Assembly: GCF_025643595.1 (NCBI RefSeq)
Contig: NZ_CP102826.1
Coordinates: 1,488,001 to 1,552,000, forward strand
Length of the DNA: 64,000 nt
Source: Saccharopolyspora rosea
Lineage (GTDB): Bacteria > Actinomycetota > Actinomycetes > Mycobacteriales > Pseudonocardiaceae
Direction: 5' to 3'
Part shown: positions 1-10,755 of the stretch, in pieces
Numbering within the stretch: position 1 is the stretch's first letter
How the letters are laid out: each line of letters starts with the position of its first letter
The notes under the pieces: generated by a model
What the model saw: the letters and a program-made list of their open reading frames with translations, nothing else
The model's database searches: none
What the model was told of the DNA's origin: nothing
Translations under genes and position numbers: made by a program

Positions 1-35
1 AGCAGTCCGCCGACGAGCACACCCGTGGCACCCAT
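1..35 (-). CDS. 5' end of an unidentified minus-strand gene (partial)
   Basis: Reading leftwards from an ATG at 35 gives MGATGVLVGGLL before the window ends. The residues are hydrophobic and glycine-rich, as at the start of a membrane segment or a signal peptide. Only twelve codons are visible, so the product cannot be named. It would be divergent from the MFS transporter, with the space between 36 and about 167 as a shared promoter region. Confidence 0.3.
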   Translation of the reverse strand, partial: MGATGVLVGGL

Positions 36-167
36 GGCCCACCACCGAACCCGGCCCCGGGGAGCCGCGCCAGAGGACGAAGCCCCGGCATCTCAGCATC
101 CGGACAGCACAGTCCCGGCAGGTAGGTTCTGCGTGCACCGCCCGCGAGCCGCCGAGGAGGAGGGGCC

Positions 168-1601
168 CTGTCCACGCAGCCGGTCGCCGAACGGGAACCC
201 GTCCTGATCCGCTCGGCGCGAGACGTCACCGACCTGGTCAACTCGGGTGCCGCGCGGGGCAGCCACTCGCGGATGATCGTGGCGCTGGCGCTGGGCGGGA
301 TCTTCCTCGACGCCTACGACCTCACGTCGCTGGCCTACGGCATCACCGACATCCGCGCCCAGTTCGGGCTCTCGCCCGTCGCGGCGGGAGCGGTCAGCGC
401 CTCGATCAGCGTCGGGGCGATCTTCGGGGCGTGGCTCGGCGGCGTGCTGGTGGACCGGCTCGGCCGGTACCGGGTGTTCATGGCGGACATGCTGTTCTTC
501 GTGGTGTCCGCGCTCGGCTGCGCGCTCGCGCCCAACGCCGCTGTGCTCATCGCCTTCCGGTTCCTGATGGGGTTCGGCGTCGGCATGGACATCCCGGTGG
601 CGATGGCCTTCCTCGCCGAGTTCTCCCGGTTGCGCGGTCGGGGCAGCAAGGGGTCGAGGACCGCCGCGTGGTCACCGGCCTGGTACGGCGCGACCAGCGG
701 CTGCTACCTGGTGATCATGGCGGTGTACTTCCTGCTGCCCGCGGAGCACCACGGTCTGCTGTGGCGGTTCACCGTCGGCTTCGGCGCGGTGCCCGCACTG
801 GTGATCCTGCTGGTGCGCAACAAGTACATGAACGAGTCGCCGTCCTGGGCCGCCGACCAGGGCGACCTGCGGCGCGCCGCGGAGATCCTGCGCGAGTCCT
901 ACGGCGTGCACGCCGTCGTCGCCGACGACGCGGAGGACGCCCCGCGCCGGCCGGAGCGGCGCGGGCTGCGCGACTTCGCGCTGCTGTTCCGGCGCCGGTA
1001 CCGGGCGCGGACGGTGCAGGCGCTGGTCATCGGGCTGGCCCAGACCTTCGGCTACAACGCGGTGGCCTACGGCCTGCCGCTGATCATCGCCGGGCTGCTC
1101 GGGCAGGCGGCGCTGAGCACGATCAGCGCCTCGCTGGTGCTCAACCTGGTCTTCGCGATGTCCGGCGGACTGCTGGGCATCCGGCTGGCGAACCGGCCCG
1201 GTGCGTGGCCGACGACCACGGCCGGGTTCGCCGTGCAGCTGGCCGCGATGGTCGCGCTGGCGCTGATCGGCGAACCGACCCGGACCGGGTGGGTGCTCGC
1301 CGCGATCTGCGCGCTCGGCGCGTTCATGTTCGCCCAGGCCGCTGGCCCGGGCGCGCACTTCATGAGCTTCGCCTCGCTGAGCTACCCGACCTCGATCCGC
1401 GGTGTCGGCATCGGGTTCAACCAGGGCACCCTGCGCGTCGGCTCGACGCTGGCGCTGTTCTTCTTCCCGGTGCTCAGCTCCGGGCTCGGCAGCGACGTGT
1501 TCTGGGTGCTGGCGGGTGCCCCGGTCCTCGGGCTGGTGGCACTGCTGGCCGAGCGCTGGGAGCCGGTGGGGTACGACGCCGACGCCGGGACCGGCCGTTG
1601 A
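168..1601 (+). CDS. MFS transporter, probable CTG start
   Basis: Major facilitator superfamily permease of the inner membrane, 477 residues with about twelve hydrophobic segments. The loop after TM2 carries the MFS A-motif (GGVLVDRLGRYRVF), and acidic residues sit in TM1 (FLDAYDLTSLAYG). The layout resembles sugar or aromatic-acid proton symporters, but the substrate cannot be read. The first ATG, at 273, falls inside the frame just before TM1 and has no ribosome binding site. Upstream codons give a plausible cytoplasmic N-terminus (LSTQPVAEREPVLIRSARD) back to a CTG at 168, six nucleotides after GAGGAGGAGG. No ATG, GTG or TTG lies between the in-frame stop at 123 and ATG 273. The family call is firm; the start is inferred. 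Confidence 0.85.
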   Translation: MSTQPVAEREPVLIRSARDVTDLVNSGAARGSHSRMIVALALGGIFLDAYDLTSLAYGITDIRAQFGLSPVAAGAVSASISVGAIFGAWLGGVLVDRLGRYRVFMADMLFFVVSALGCALAPNAAVLIAFRFLMGFGVGMDIPVAMAFLAEFSRLRGRGSKGSRTAAWSPAWYGATSGCYLVIMAVYFLLPAEHHGLLWRFTVGFGAVPALVILLVRNKYMNESPSWAADQGDLRRAAEILRESYGVHAVVADDAEDAPRRPERRGLRDFALLFRRRYRARTVQALVIGLAQTFGYNAVAYGLPLIIAGLLGQAALSTISASLVLNLVFAMSGGLLGIRLANRPGAWPTTTAGFAVQLAAMVALALIGEPTRTGWVLAAICALGAFMFAQAAGPGAHFMSFASLSYPTSIRGVGIGFNQGTLRVGSTLALFFFPVLSSGLGSDVFWVLAGAPVLGLVALLAERWEPVGYDADAGTGR

Positions 1602-3650
<2,049 letters not shown>

Positions 3651-3658
3651 CCCACCGC

Positions 3659-3693
3659 CGAGGGCCCGGAACCGGCGCGGTTCCGGGCCCTCG
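3659..3693. terminator. Intrinsic terminator between convergent aroG and mptA
   Basis: A perfect 15-bp inverted repeat (CGAGGGCCCGGAACC and its complement, 3659-3673 with 3679-3693) encloses a 5-nt loop and starts 9 nt after the aroG stop. There is no strong U-tract, as is common in GC-rich actinobacteria. It can serve both convergent genes. Confidence 0.8.
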
Positions 3694-3708
3694 TGCTGTC
3701 CGGGAGTG

Positions 3709-5265
3709 CTAGCCGGCGCCGACCGGGACGCGGACGGGTTCGGCGGGTTCGGTGAGGCCGAGGGGGTCGAACCGCAGCAGCGACAGCCCGCTGAGCACGG
3801 CGGCGCCGATGCCGACCGCCACCAGCGGCCAGTTGTACATCGCCTGTTCGCCGTCGGGGTAGTAGGCCAGCACCAGCGCCACCGAGGACCCGACCACCCA
3901 CGACAGCGCGCGCGGCGTCCACGGCAGCGCGCAGCCGAGCGCGACGCCCCAGGTCAGGTACCAGGGGAGCACGGTCGGCGAGAGCAGCGCACCGGCGCAG
4001 AGCACGATCGCGGCCCGGCGCAGCGCGTCGACGCCCCCGTGGCGCGCCTGCCACCACTGCCACGCGATGACCGCGGCGAGCACCAGCGAACCCACCGTCC
4101 GGCCCGCTTCGACGAACGGGGTGCGGTCGACGTCGACGAACATCGACACCAGGCTGTGCACCGCCTGCCCGAGGCCGGTGGGCGCGGACAGGTAGTTCAC
4201 GATCATGCCCGGCGCCGACAGCGCGGGCAGCCAGCCCATGCCGACCTTGGCCGCCAGCATGCTGGCGCCGAAGGACACGCCGAACACGGCCACACCGGGC
4301 ACGGCGGCCCGCAGGAACCGCTGCGGCAGCGTCCCGCTCAGCCGGGACGCCCACACCCACACCAGGAACGGCAGCACCAGCCCGGCGGTGGCCTTGACCG
4401 CCATCGCCAGCGACACCAGCGCGATCCCGGCCGCGTGCCTGCCGTCGAGCACCAGCAGCGTGCCGACCGCGAGCATGCCGATCATGAGCATGTCGTTGTG
4501 CGGGCCGCCGACGAGGTGGACCACGGTCATCGGGCTCGCCGCGACCAGCCACAGCGCCACCGGAAGTCGCCCGCCGAGGTGGCGGACGAGACCGGGGAGC
4601 GCGGCGATCAGCATCGCCAGGCCGATCAGCAGCACCAGCCGCATCACGATCACCCCGGCGATCACGTCGTCGCCGGTCACCAGCACCACGCCCTTGGCGA
4701 TGCCGATGAACAGCGGTCCGTAGGGAGCCGGGGTGGTCTGCCAGGTCGGGTGCACGTTTTCGGTGATCGGGCCGGTGAGCAGACCGGGGCCGAACCGGTA
4801 CGGGTCGAATCCGCGCAGCGCGAGCAGGCCCTGTCCCAGGTAGCTGTAGACGTCGCGGGTGAACATCGGCGCCGCGACGAGCATCGGCGCCAGCCACGCC
4901 GCGGCCGCCAGCAGCACGCCGCGGCTGCCGACCCGGTCCGCGAGCACGCCGCGCCCCAGCCGGATCCACGCCCACACCAGCAGGCCGAACCCGAGGTAGA
5001 CGATCGCGGTCGCCAGGTCCTTGCCGTGCCCGTAGCGGATCACCGACAGCGGGCCCGAGTCGAGCACCGGGTCGTGGACCAGCGTGCCGGCCGCGCCGAA
5101 CGAACCGATCAGCAGCAGGACGGAGCCGATCGCACCCAGTGCGACGGTGCGCAGGGGAAGCGGACCGCGCAGCGCGCGTCCGCCGGTGCTGAACCGCTCG
5201 GCCGCGGACTCACTGGTGCCTTCGGGCCAGTCGTGCGCCGACGCGGTGGGAACAGTCGGGGGCAT
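3709..5265 (-). CDS. mptA: Polyprenol-phosphomannose-dependent alpha-1,6-mannosyltransferase (MptA/MptB type)
   Basis: 518-residue polytopic GT-C-fold glycosyltransferase. It is predicted to extend the alpha-1,6-mannan backbone of lipomannan on the outer membrane face from a polyprenol-phosphate mannose donor. About twelve to thirteen hydrophobic segments are visible. The first large outer loop carries the acidic motif FTRDVYSYLGQG followed by FDPYRFGP, typical of MptA/MptB proteins. MptA and MptB are paralogues; I choose mptA because the neighbours pknL, the Rv2175c-type gene and the prenyl synthase match the mycobacterial mptA locus (Rv2174). The ATG at 5265 is preceded by a short GGGGAC element. 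It lies 179 nt downstream of pknL in the same direction. Confidence 0.85.
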   Translation of the reverse strand: MPPTVPTASAHDWPEGTSESAAERFSTGGRALRGPLPLRTVALGAIGSVLLLIGSFGAAGTLVHDPVLDSGPLSVIRYGHGKDLATAIVYLGFGLLVWAWIRLGRGVLADRVGSRGVLLAAAAWLAPMLVAAPMFTRDVYSYLGQGLLALRGFDPYRFGPGLLTGPITENVHPTWQTTPAPYGPLFIGIAKGVVLVTGDDVIAGVIVMRLVLLIGLAMLIAALPGLVRHLGGRLPVALWLVAASPMTVVHLVGGPHNDMLMIGMLAVGTLLVLDGRHAAGIALVSLAMAVKATAGLVLPFLVWVWASRLSGTLPQRFLRAAVPGVAVFGVSFGASMLAAKVGMGWLPALSAPGMIVNYLSAPTGLGQAVHSLVSMFVDVDRTPFVEAGRTVGSLVLAAVIAWQWWQARHGGVDALRRAAIVLCAGALLSPTVLPWYLTWGVALGCALPWTPRALSWVVGSSVALVLAYYPDGEQAMYNWPLVAVGIGAAVLSGLSLLRFDPLGLTEPAEPVRVPVGAG

Positions 5266-5444
5266 CGTGTCCCCAATATTTCCACAACGCGGCCGCCGAA
5301 CCGCTGTGACCAGCCCAGACCGTCGCGGGAGAGATCCACGAGCACCCGTCCGGGTGATCTTGGGGCCGGTGTTGTCGCAGGTGAACAGCAGCGGGCGAAA
5401 ACGTTACACAACCACTCCGAGATCAGGATCACGCCTCGCGCGGC

Positions 5445-7430
5445 TCAGAAGGCCGTGACGTTCACCGCACTCCCGGCCTGCACCCGGCTGCCCGGCAGCG
5501 GCAGCTGACCGAAGATCATGGCGTTCGGCCGGTGGAAGATGTCCTGCACGTTCAGCGTCAGGCCGAGCGACGCCGCCTGCTGCTGCGCCTCCTCGACGGA
5601 CTGGCCGCTGAAGTTCGGCACCGTCACCGCGTTGGACAGCACCACGCCGATCCGCGGCCGCCCGACCAGCCGGACCTCCGCGCCCCCGGCCGGGTCGGTG
5701 CCGATCACGTGGCCGCCGTCCACTCCGGAGTCGAACTGCTGCCCGGCCTCGTAGGGGTCGAACCCGGCCTGGCTGAGGATCGCGAACGCCTCGTCCCGGC
5801 TCGCGCCGGTCACGTCCGGCACCTTCACCGGCGGCGGTCCCTTGCTGACGATCAGCGTCACCGGGGCGCTGATGTCCAACCGGGTGCCGGGCGCGGGGTC
5901 GACGCCGATGATCCGGCCTTCCGGCACGCTCGTGTGGTACTGGTCGGCCGAGTCGTCGTGCTTGGGCTGCAGCTTGGCGTTGCGGATGGTGTTCTCCGCC
6001 TCGGCGAGGGGGGTGCCCGCCGCGATCTGCGGGACCTTCGGCTTGCCCAGCGAGACGACCAGGTCGATCTGCTTGCCGCTGAGCACCCGGGAGCCCTCCC
6101 GCGGCGAGGAGCTGACCACCACGCCTTCCGGAACGCTGTTGTTGTAGTCGCGGCTGACGCTCGCCGACAGCCCGGCCCCGCCGAGGGCCTGCTGCGCGGC
6201 GGCTTCCGGCTTGCCCACGACCCGCGGCACGTCCACGTAGCGGCCGGTGCCCAGCCAGTACGCGGCGCCGCCGATGAGCACGGCCAGCACCGCGACCACG
6301 GCCGTCCACAGCGCGACCCGCCGCCTGGCGCGCCGCCGGGGCGACGCCGCTGCGGGGGTGGCGACCGCGGCGAACTCCTGGGTGCGGTCGTCCGGCTCCA
6401 CCGCCGGGCGCTGCATCGCCCGCGTCCCCTGCGGGCCCGCGGTCGTCGCGACCACGGCCGGGAACTGCTCGGTCGGCGGATCGTCGGCGTCGGACGGCGG
6501 TCCGGCAAGCTGCGCGGTGCGCTCGGCACCGGCCGGGACCGGGACCGGGACGGCGGAGATGCCGAGTTCGGTGCGCGCCGCGTGCAGCTCGGAGAGCATC
6601 GCGGCGGCGTCCTCCGGACGTGCCGCCGGGTCGCGACGGGTGGCCCGCAGCACCAGCTCGTCGATCTGGGCGGGCAGTTCCGGCAGCACCCCGCTCGGCG
6701 GCGGGACGTCGTCGTTGACGTGCCGGTAGGCGACCGACAGGGCGGTGTCGCCCACGTACGGCGGTTCGCCGGTGAGCATCTCGTAGAGCACGATCCCGGC
6801 GGCGTAGACGTCCGTGCGGGGATCGGCGGCACCCGTGGTGACCTGCTCCGGGGACAGGTAGGCGACGGTGCCGAGGATCACGCTGCCGGACGTCGTCCCG
6901 GCGGACGCGGCGGCTCGGACCAGGCCGAAGTCGGCGACCTTGACCGAACCGTCGGTGCCGATGAGCACGTTCTCCGGCTTGACGTCGCGGTGCACCATGC
7001 CCGCGCGGTGCGCGGCGGCCAGTGCCGACAGCATGGGCTCCAGCACGCTCAGCGCCAGCGGCAGCGGCAACCGGCCCCGGTCCTGGATGAGGTCGCGCAG
7101 CGTGCAGCCCTCGACCAGCTGCATCACCAGGAAGACGTGGTCGTCGTCCGCGCCGTGGTCGACCCCCTGGTCGTACACGGCGACGATGCTCGGGTGGTGC
7201 AGCCGGGCCGCGGACCGGGCCTCCCGTTCGAACCGGTCCACGAAGGACCGGTCGCCGGAGTACTGCGAGTCCATGACCTTGAGTGCGACCGGCCGCTCCA
7301 GCCGGGTGTCCAGACCGCGGTACACCGTGGACATGCCACCGCGCGCGAGCAGCGAGTCGACCCGGTAGCGGTTTTCGAGCATGGCTCCGACGAGGTTCGC
7401 GCCTCGTCCGGAGCGAGTCTCAGATGTCAT
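5445..7430 (-). CDS. pknL: PASTA-domain serine/threonine protein kinase (PknL type)
   Basis: Transmembrane Ser/Thr kinase that senses peptidoglycan or lipid II outside and phosphorylates cytoplasmic targets. The kinase domain spans roughly residues 20-290: glycine loop LARGGMSTVYRG, catalytic Lys in VALKVM near 52, HRDVKPEN near 145, DFG near 165 and a Thr-rich activation loop (SAGTTSGSVILGTVAYLSPEQ, allowing for GT..T sites). A Pro/Thr-rich juxtamembrane linker follows, then one TM helix (about 374-394) and four PASTA repeats to the C-terminus. ATG 7430 is chosen; a GTG at 7463 is in frame but has no ribosome site. The adjoining divergent gene is its likely substrate (Rv2175c type). M. tuberculosis PknL lacks the PASTA part. 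Confidence 0.93.
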   Translation of the reverse strand: MTSETRSGRGANLVGAMLENRYRVDSLLARGGMSTVYRGLDTRLERPVALKVMDSQYSGDRSFVDRFEREARSAARLHHPSIVAVYDQGVDHGADDDHVFLVMQLVEGCTLRDLIQDRGRLPLPLALSVLEPMLSALAAAHRAGMVHRDVKPENVLIGTDGSVKVADFGLVRAAASAGTTSGSVILGTVAYLSPEQVTTGAADPRTDVYAAGIVLYEMLTGEPPYVGDTALSVAYRHVNDDVPPPSGVLPELPAQIDELVLRATRRDPAARPEDAAAMLSELHAARTELGISAVPVPVPAGAERTAQLAGPPSDADDPPTEQFPAVVATTAGPQGTRAMQRPAVEPDDRTQEFAAVATPAAASPRRRARRRVALWTAVVAVLAVLIGGAAYWLGTGRYVDVPRVVGKPEAAAQQALGGAGLSASVSRDYNNSVPEGVVVSSSPREGSRVLSGKQIDLVVSLGKPKVPQIAAGTPLAEAENTIRNAKLQPKHDDSADQYHTSVPEGRIIGVDPAPGTRLDISAPVTLIVSKGPPPVKVPDVTGASRDEAFAILSQAGFDPYEAGQQFDSGVDGGHVIGTDPAGGAEVRLVGRPRIGVVLSNAVTVPNFSGQSVEEAQQQAASLGLTLNVQDIFHRPNAMIFGQLPLPGSRVQAGSAVNVTAF

Positions 7431-7683
7431 CGTCCGCCAACCGCCGGGTGTCCGTGCCGACACGATTGTTGCAGGTGAGCCCCGGCACGCCGGGAACGGC
7501 TCCCGGCTGCGGGTGGCGCCGGTCGCCGACGTGCCGTGACCGGGATTCCGCCGTGGTCACGGTCGTCGATCGTATGCGTCGGGGGAGGGGTCCGTGGGGT
7601 CACCCGACAAGATCGTTTCGGTGGCCGACGTTAACCCATCCGGTGCAAAGCGTGGCGCACCGTCATGTGGCATCGTGTGCAGC

Positions 7684-8049
7684 GTGAGTGCGATCCCTGC
7701 CGCCCCGGATGTGCTCGCTCCCGATGTGGAGGTCATCCCGCTGCCGGACGTCGCCGAACGTCTCGGCCAGCCTGTCACCCGGGTGCACCAGCTGATCCGC
7801 GATGGACACCTGCTCGCGGTCCGCCGGGAGGGGGTGCTCGGCGTGCCGACCGCTTTCCTGACCGCCACCGCGGTCGTGAAGGGACTGCCCGGCACCATCA
7901 CCCTGCTCAAGGACGCGGGCTACCACGACGACGAGATCCTGCGCTGGCTCTTCACGGCCGATGACACGTTGCCCGGCACGCCGATCGAGGCGCTGCGCGG
8001 GGACCGCGGCCGCGAGGTCAAGCGCCGCGCCCAGGCCATGGGCTTCTAG
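7684..8049 (+). CDS. Rv2175c-type winged-helix DNA-binding protein, probable PknL partner
   Basis: 121-residue cytoplasmic protein. The N-terminal half is an excisionase/MerR-like helix-turn-helix (LPDVAERLGQPVTRVHQLIRDGHLLAVRREG) used for DNA binding; the C-terminal half is the conserved Rv2175c region with a helical LLKDAGYHDDEILRWLF segment. In M. tuberculosis Rv2175c is phosphorylated by PknL near its N-terminus, which modulates DNA binding. Here it is divergent from the pknL homologue. GTG 7684 gives the family N-terminus; in-frame starts at 7594 and 7675 are possible. The stop codon shares CTAG with the convergent crtI stop. Target DNA is unknown. Confidence 0.85.
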   Translation: MSAIPAAPDVLAPDVEVIPLPDVAERLGQPVTRVHQLIRDGHLLAVRREGVLGVPTAFLTATAVVKGLPGTITLLKDAGYHDDEILRWLFTADDTLPGTPIEALRGDRGREVKRRAQAMGF

Positions 8050-9530
8050 TTCCGCGAGGACACCGCGGCGCGTCCCGTGACGCGCTGGGCGGCGAGCTTG
8101 CCGGACAGCAGCACCGGCGGCACGCCGACGCCGGGAGTGGTTCCCGAGCCGGCCAGCACCGCGTTGGCCAGGCCACCGACCAGGTTGCGCGGTCGGAACG
8201 GACCGGTCTGGGAGAAGGTGTGCGCCGCGGAGAACGGGGTTCCCGCAGCGTGTCCCCGCGCGGCCCAGTCCGCGGGGGTGACCAGCTCGTGGACCTCGAC
8301 CGACTCGGCGAAGCCGACGAAGCCGCGCCGCTCCAGCTCGCGCAGCAGTTCGTCCCGGTAGGCCGGGCCGACGCGCGCCCAGTCGACCGGACCGGTCCGC
8401 AGGTTCGGGCACGGCGCGAGCACGTAGTGCAGCTCCCGGCCCTCGGGGGCGAGCCCGGGATCGGTCGCGGTCGGCCGGGTGACCAGCAGCGACGGGTCGG
8501 TCATCAGCCGACCGTCGCGGATGATCTCGGTGAACGTGCGGTGCCACGCGGCGCCGAACGAGATCGTGTGGTGCGCGTCGTCCCAGGCCCGCGACGTGCC
8601 GGCGTGCAGCACGACCGCCGACGGCGACCAGCGCAGCCGACGGCGCGGCCGCCGCCCCAGCAGCCGGTGGACCACCGGCAGGTCGGGGGTGAGCACGACG
8701 GCGTCGGCGGGCACCCGCTCGTCGCGGGTGCGCACGGCCGTGATCCGGTCGCCGCGCCGTTCCAGGGCCGTCACCTCGGTCCCGTAGCGGAACTCGACGC
8801 CCGCGTCCGCCGCGGCCTCGGCCAGCGCGGTCGGCAGCGCGTGCATCCCGCCGTGCGGGAACCAGACGCCGTTGACGGTGTCCATGTAGGAGATGACCGC
8901 GTACAGGGCCAGCGCCCGTCGCGGGTCCAAGCCCGCGTACAACGCCTGGAACGAGAACACCCGGCGCAGCCGTTCGTCGCGCAGGAACCGGCCGATCGCC
9001 GGGCCGAGGCGGCCGAACCCGCCGAGCGCGGCGAGCCGGGCCAGCTCCGGCGAGACCAGGTCCAGCGGGGAGTCGAAGTTCGCGTCGATGAACCGGCGCA
9101 TCTCCGCCCGGTACACCTCGGTGAGCCAGCGGCGCAGCCGCCGGTACCCGTCCGCCTCGGCCGGACCGGCGAACCGCCGCACCGCCTGCTCCATCGCCTC
9201 GGCGTCGGTGTGCACGTCCAGCGACGAACCGTCGGCGAAGCGCGCCCGGTAGGCGGGGTGCAGCGGCAGCAGGTCGAGGCGGTCGGCCAGCGAGTCGCCG
9301 ACGGCTGCCAGGGCCTCGTCCACCAGCTCCGGCATGGTCAGCACGGTCGGACCGGTGTCGACGCGGTAGCCGCCCAGCTCGCGCAGACCGGCCCGCCCGC
9401 CGGGGTGGGACGCGCGTTCCAGCACGGTCACGCGGCGTCCGGCACCGGCCAGGTGCAGGGCGGCGGCCAGCCCCGCGAGCCCGGCGCCGACCACGACGAC
9501 GTGATCGGTCGGGCCGGTGACGGCACGCAT
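8046..9530 (-). CDS. crtI: Phytoene desaturase / CrtI-family FAD oxidoreductase
   Basis: 494-residue FAD-dependent amine-oxidase-fold enzyme. It opens with the dinucleotide fold VVVGAGLAGLAAALHLAGAG and an acidic residue ending the second strand (VTVLERA), followed by HPGGRA. The C-terminus carries the CrtI signature TPGVGVPPVLLSGKLAAQ. The family inserts double bonds into phytoene to make neurosporene or lycopene at the membrane. Its ATG overlaps the stop of the upstream prenyl synthase by one base (TGATG), so the two are translationally coupled. No phytoene synthase (crtB) is nearby, so the substrate could also be another isoprenoid. The tail converges on the Rv2175c-type gene. Confidence 0.88.
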   Translation of the reverse strand: MRAVTGPTDHVVVVGAGLAGLAAALHLAGAGRRVTVLERASHPGGRAGLRELGGYRVDTGPTVLTMPELVDEALAAVGDSLADRLDLLPLHPAYRARFADGSSLDVHTDAEAMEQAVRRFAGPAEADGYRRLRRWLTEVYRAEMRRFIDANFDSPLDLVSPELARLAALGGFGRLGPAIGRFLRDERLRRVFSFQALYAGLDPRRALALYAVISYMDTVNGVWFPHGGMHALPTALAEAAADAGVEFRYGTEVTALERRGDRITAVRTRDERVPADAVVLTPDLPVVHRLLGRRPRRRLRWSPSAVVLHAGTSRAWDDAHHTISFGAAWHRTFTEIIRDGRLMTDPSLLVTRPTATDPGLAPEGRELHYVLAPCPNLRTGPVDWARVGPAYRDELLRELERRGFVGFAESVEVHELVTPADWAARGHAAGTPFSAAHTFSQTGPFRPRNLVGGLANAVLAGSGTTPGVGVPPVLLSGKLAAQRVTGRAAVSSRN

Positions 9531-10645
9531 CAGCGGATGCGGTCGGTGACCGCGACCGCCAGCTCCGCCAGCCGCGTCGCGGCCGGCTCGGCGAGATCAC
9601 CGGATTCCAGGGCGTGCATCGCCGAGGCGGTCAGCTCGGTGATCCGCTCCTCCACGGCGGCGACGGCGCCGAGCCGGGTCAGCACCTCCCGGGCGCGCTC
9701 CACCCGCGCCACGTCCAGGTCGGCATCGCCGAGCACGTCGGCCAACAGGTCCAGCGCGTGCCGGTCGTCCTGCTCGCGGGCGGCGGCGAACGCCTCGGCG
9801 ATCAGCACGGTCCGCTTCCCCTCGCGCAGGTCGTCACCGGCCGGCTTGCCGGTCACCTCCGGGTCTCCGAACACCCCGAGCAGGTCGTCGCGCAGTTGGA
9901 AGGCGACGCCGATGTCCAGGCCGAACCGGTGCAGCGCGCGCAGCGCGTCCGGACCGGCCCCGGCCGCCTGCGCGCCGAACTCCAGCGGCCGCCGGACCGT
10001 GTAGGACGCCGACTTCAGCTCGCAGATCCGCAGCGCGGCCCGCGGCTCCTCGTCCCGGCGGACCTGGCCCAGCACATCCATGTACTGGCCGGCGAGCACC
10101 TCGGTGCGCATGGCCCGCCACGGGTGGAACGCGCGCCGCAGCGCTTCGGGGCTGAGACCGGCCTCGTGCACCATGTCGTCCGCCCAGGCCAGGGCCAGGT
10201 CGCCGAGCAGCACCGCGGCGGCCGAGCCGAAGTGCCCGGCGTCGCCGCGGTACCCGGCGGCGCGGTGGATCTGCTCGAACCGGCGGTGCACGGTCGGGTT
10301 GCCGCGGCGGGTGTCGGACTCGTCGATCAGGTCGTCGTGCACCAGCGCGCACGCCTGGAGCAGCTCCAACGCGCTGGCCGCCCGCAGCATCGCGGACGCC
10401 TCGGGCCCCGTCGCGGCTCCCCCGGCGGCGCGCCAGCCCCACCAGGCGAACGTGGGGCGGATGCGTTTGCCGCCGCCGAGCACGAACCCGGCGAGCTCCT
10501 CGACAGCCGCGGCGAACGCCGGGTCGAGATCGGCGGCCTCGCTCCGCCGGACCTGCATGTGTTCGGTCAGGATCCGCTGCACCTCAGCGGGGAGGTCGAG
10601 TTCCGCGGCGGGATCCTGCTCGGTGACCAAGTGTGATGCGGGCAC
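9530..10645 (-). CDS. crtE: Polyprenyl (geranylgeranyl) diphosphate synthase
   Basis: 371-residue trans-prenyltransferase that condenses isopentenyl diphosphate with allylic diphosphates. The first aspartate-rich motif is ALVHDDLIDESDTRRG and the second is FQLRDDLLGVFGD, with GGGKRIRP near residue 60 for IPP binding. Chain length is not certain; size and pairing with crtI suggest geranylgeranyl diphosphate. It also occupies the place of mycobacterial idsA2 (Rv2173). GTG 10645 is used because no better start precedes it. The gene shares a 110-nt divergent promoter region with metF and is coupled to crtI by a one-base overlap. Confidence 0.9.
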   Translation of the reverse strand: MPASHLVTEQDPAAELDLPAEVQRILTEHMQVRRSEAADLDPAFAAAVEELAGFVLGGGKRIRPTFAWWGWRAAGGAATGPEASAMLRAASALELLQACALVHDDLIDESDTRRGNPTVHRRFEQIHRAAGYRGDAGHFGSAAAVLLGDLALAWADDMVHEAGLSPEALRRAFHPWRAMRTEVLAGQYMDVLGQVRRDEEPRAALRICELKSASYTVRRPLEFGAQAAGAGPDALRALHRFGLDIGVAFQLRDDLLGVFGDPEVTGKPAGDDLREGKRTVLIAEAFAAAREQDDRHALDLLADVLGDADLDVARVERAREVLTRLGAVAAVEERITELTASAMHALESGDLAEPAATRLAELAVAVTDRIR

Positions 10646-10742
10646 ACCACTAGTCTCCGCGATGTCGCGAACAGGTGAAGCGCGACCCCGCCGAATCGCT
10701 CCCAGTCGCTGGGCGGACTTCGGAGCGTAGCCGTCCCTTCCT

Positions 10743-10755
10743 TATTCTGGTCGCC
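10743..10755 (+). promoter_or_regulatory. -10 box of a probable leaderless metF promoter
   Basis: TATTCT (10743-10748) sits 7 nt before ATG 10756 and there is no Shine-Dalgarno. Box and gap are identical to those at aroG. Confidence 0.5.

Noticed and set aside
25-207. 60-codon open frame at the left edge
   Set aside because: No ribosome site or recognisable domain; it overlaps the promoter space and the inferred N-terminus of the MFS transporter.
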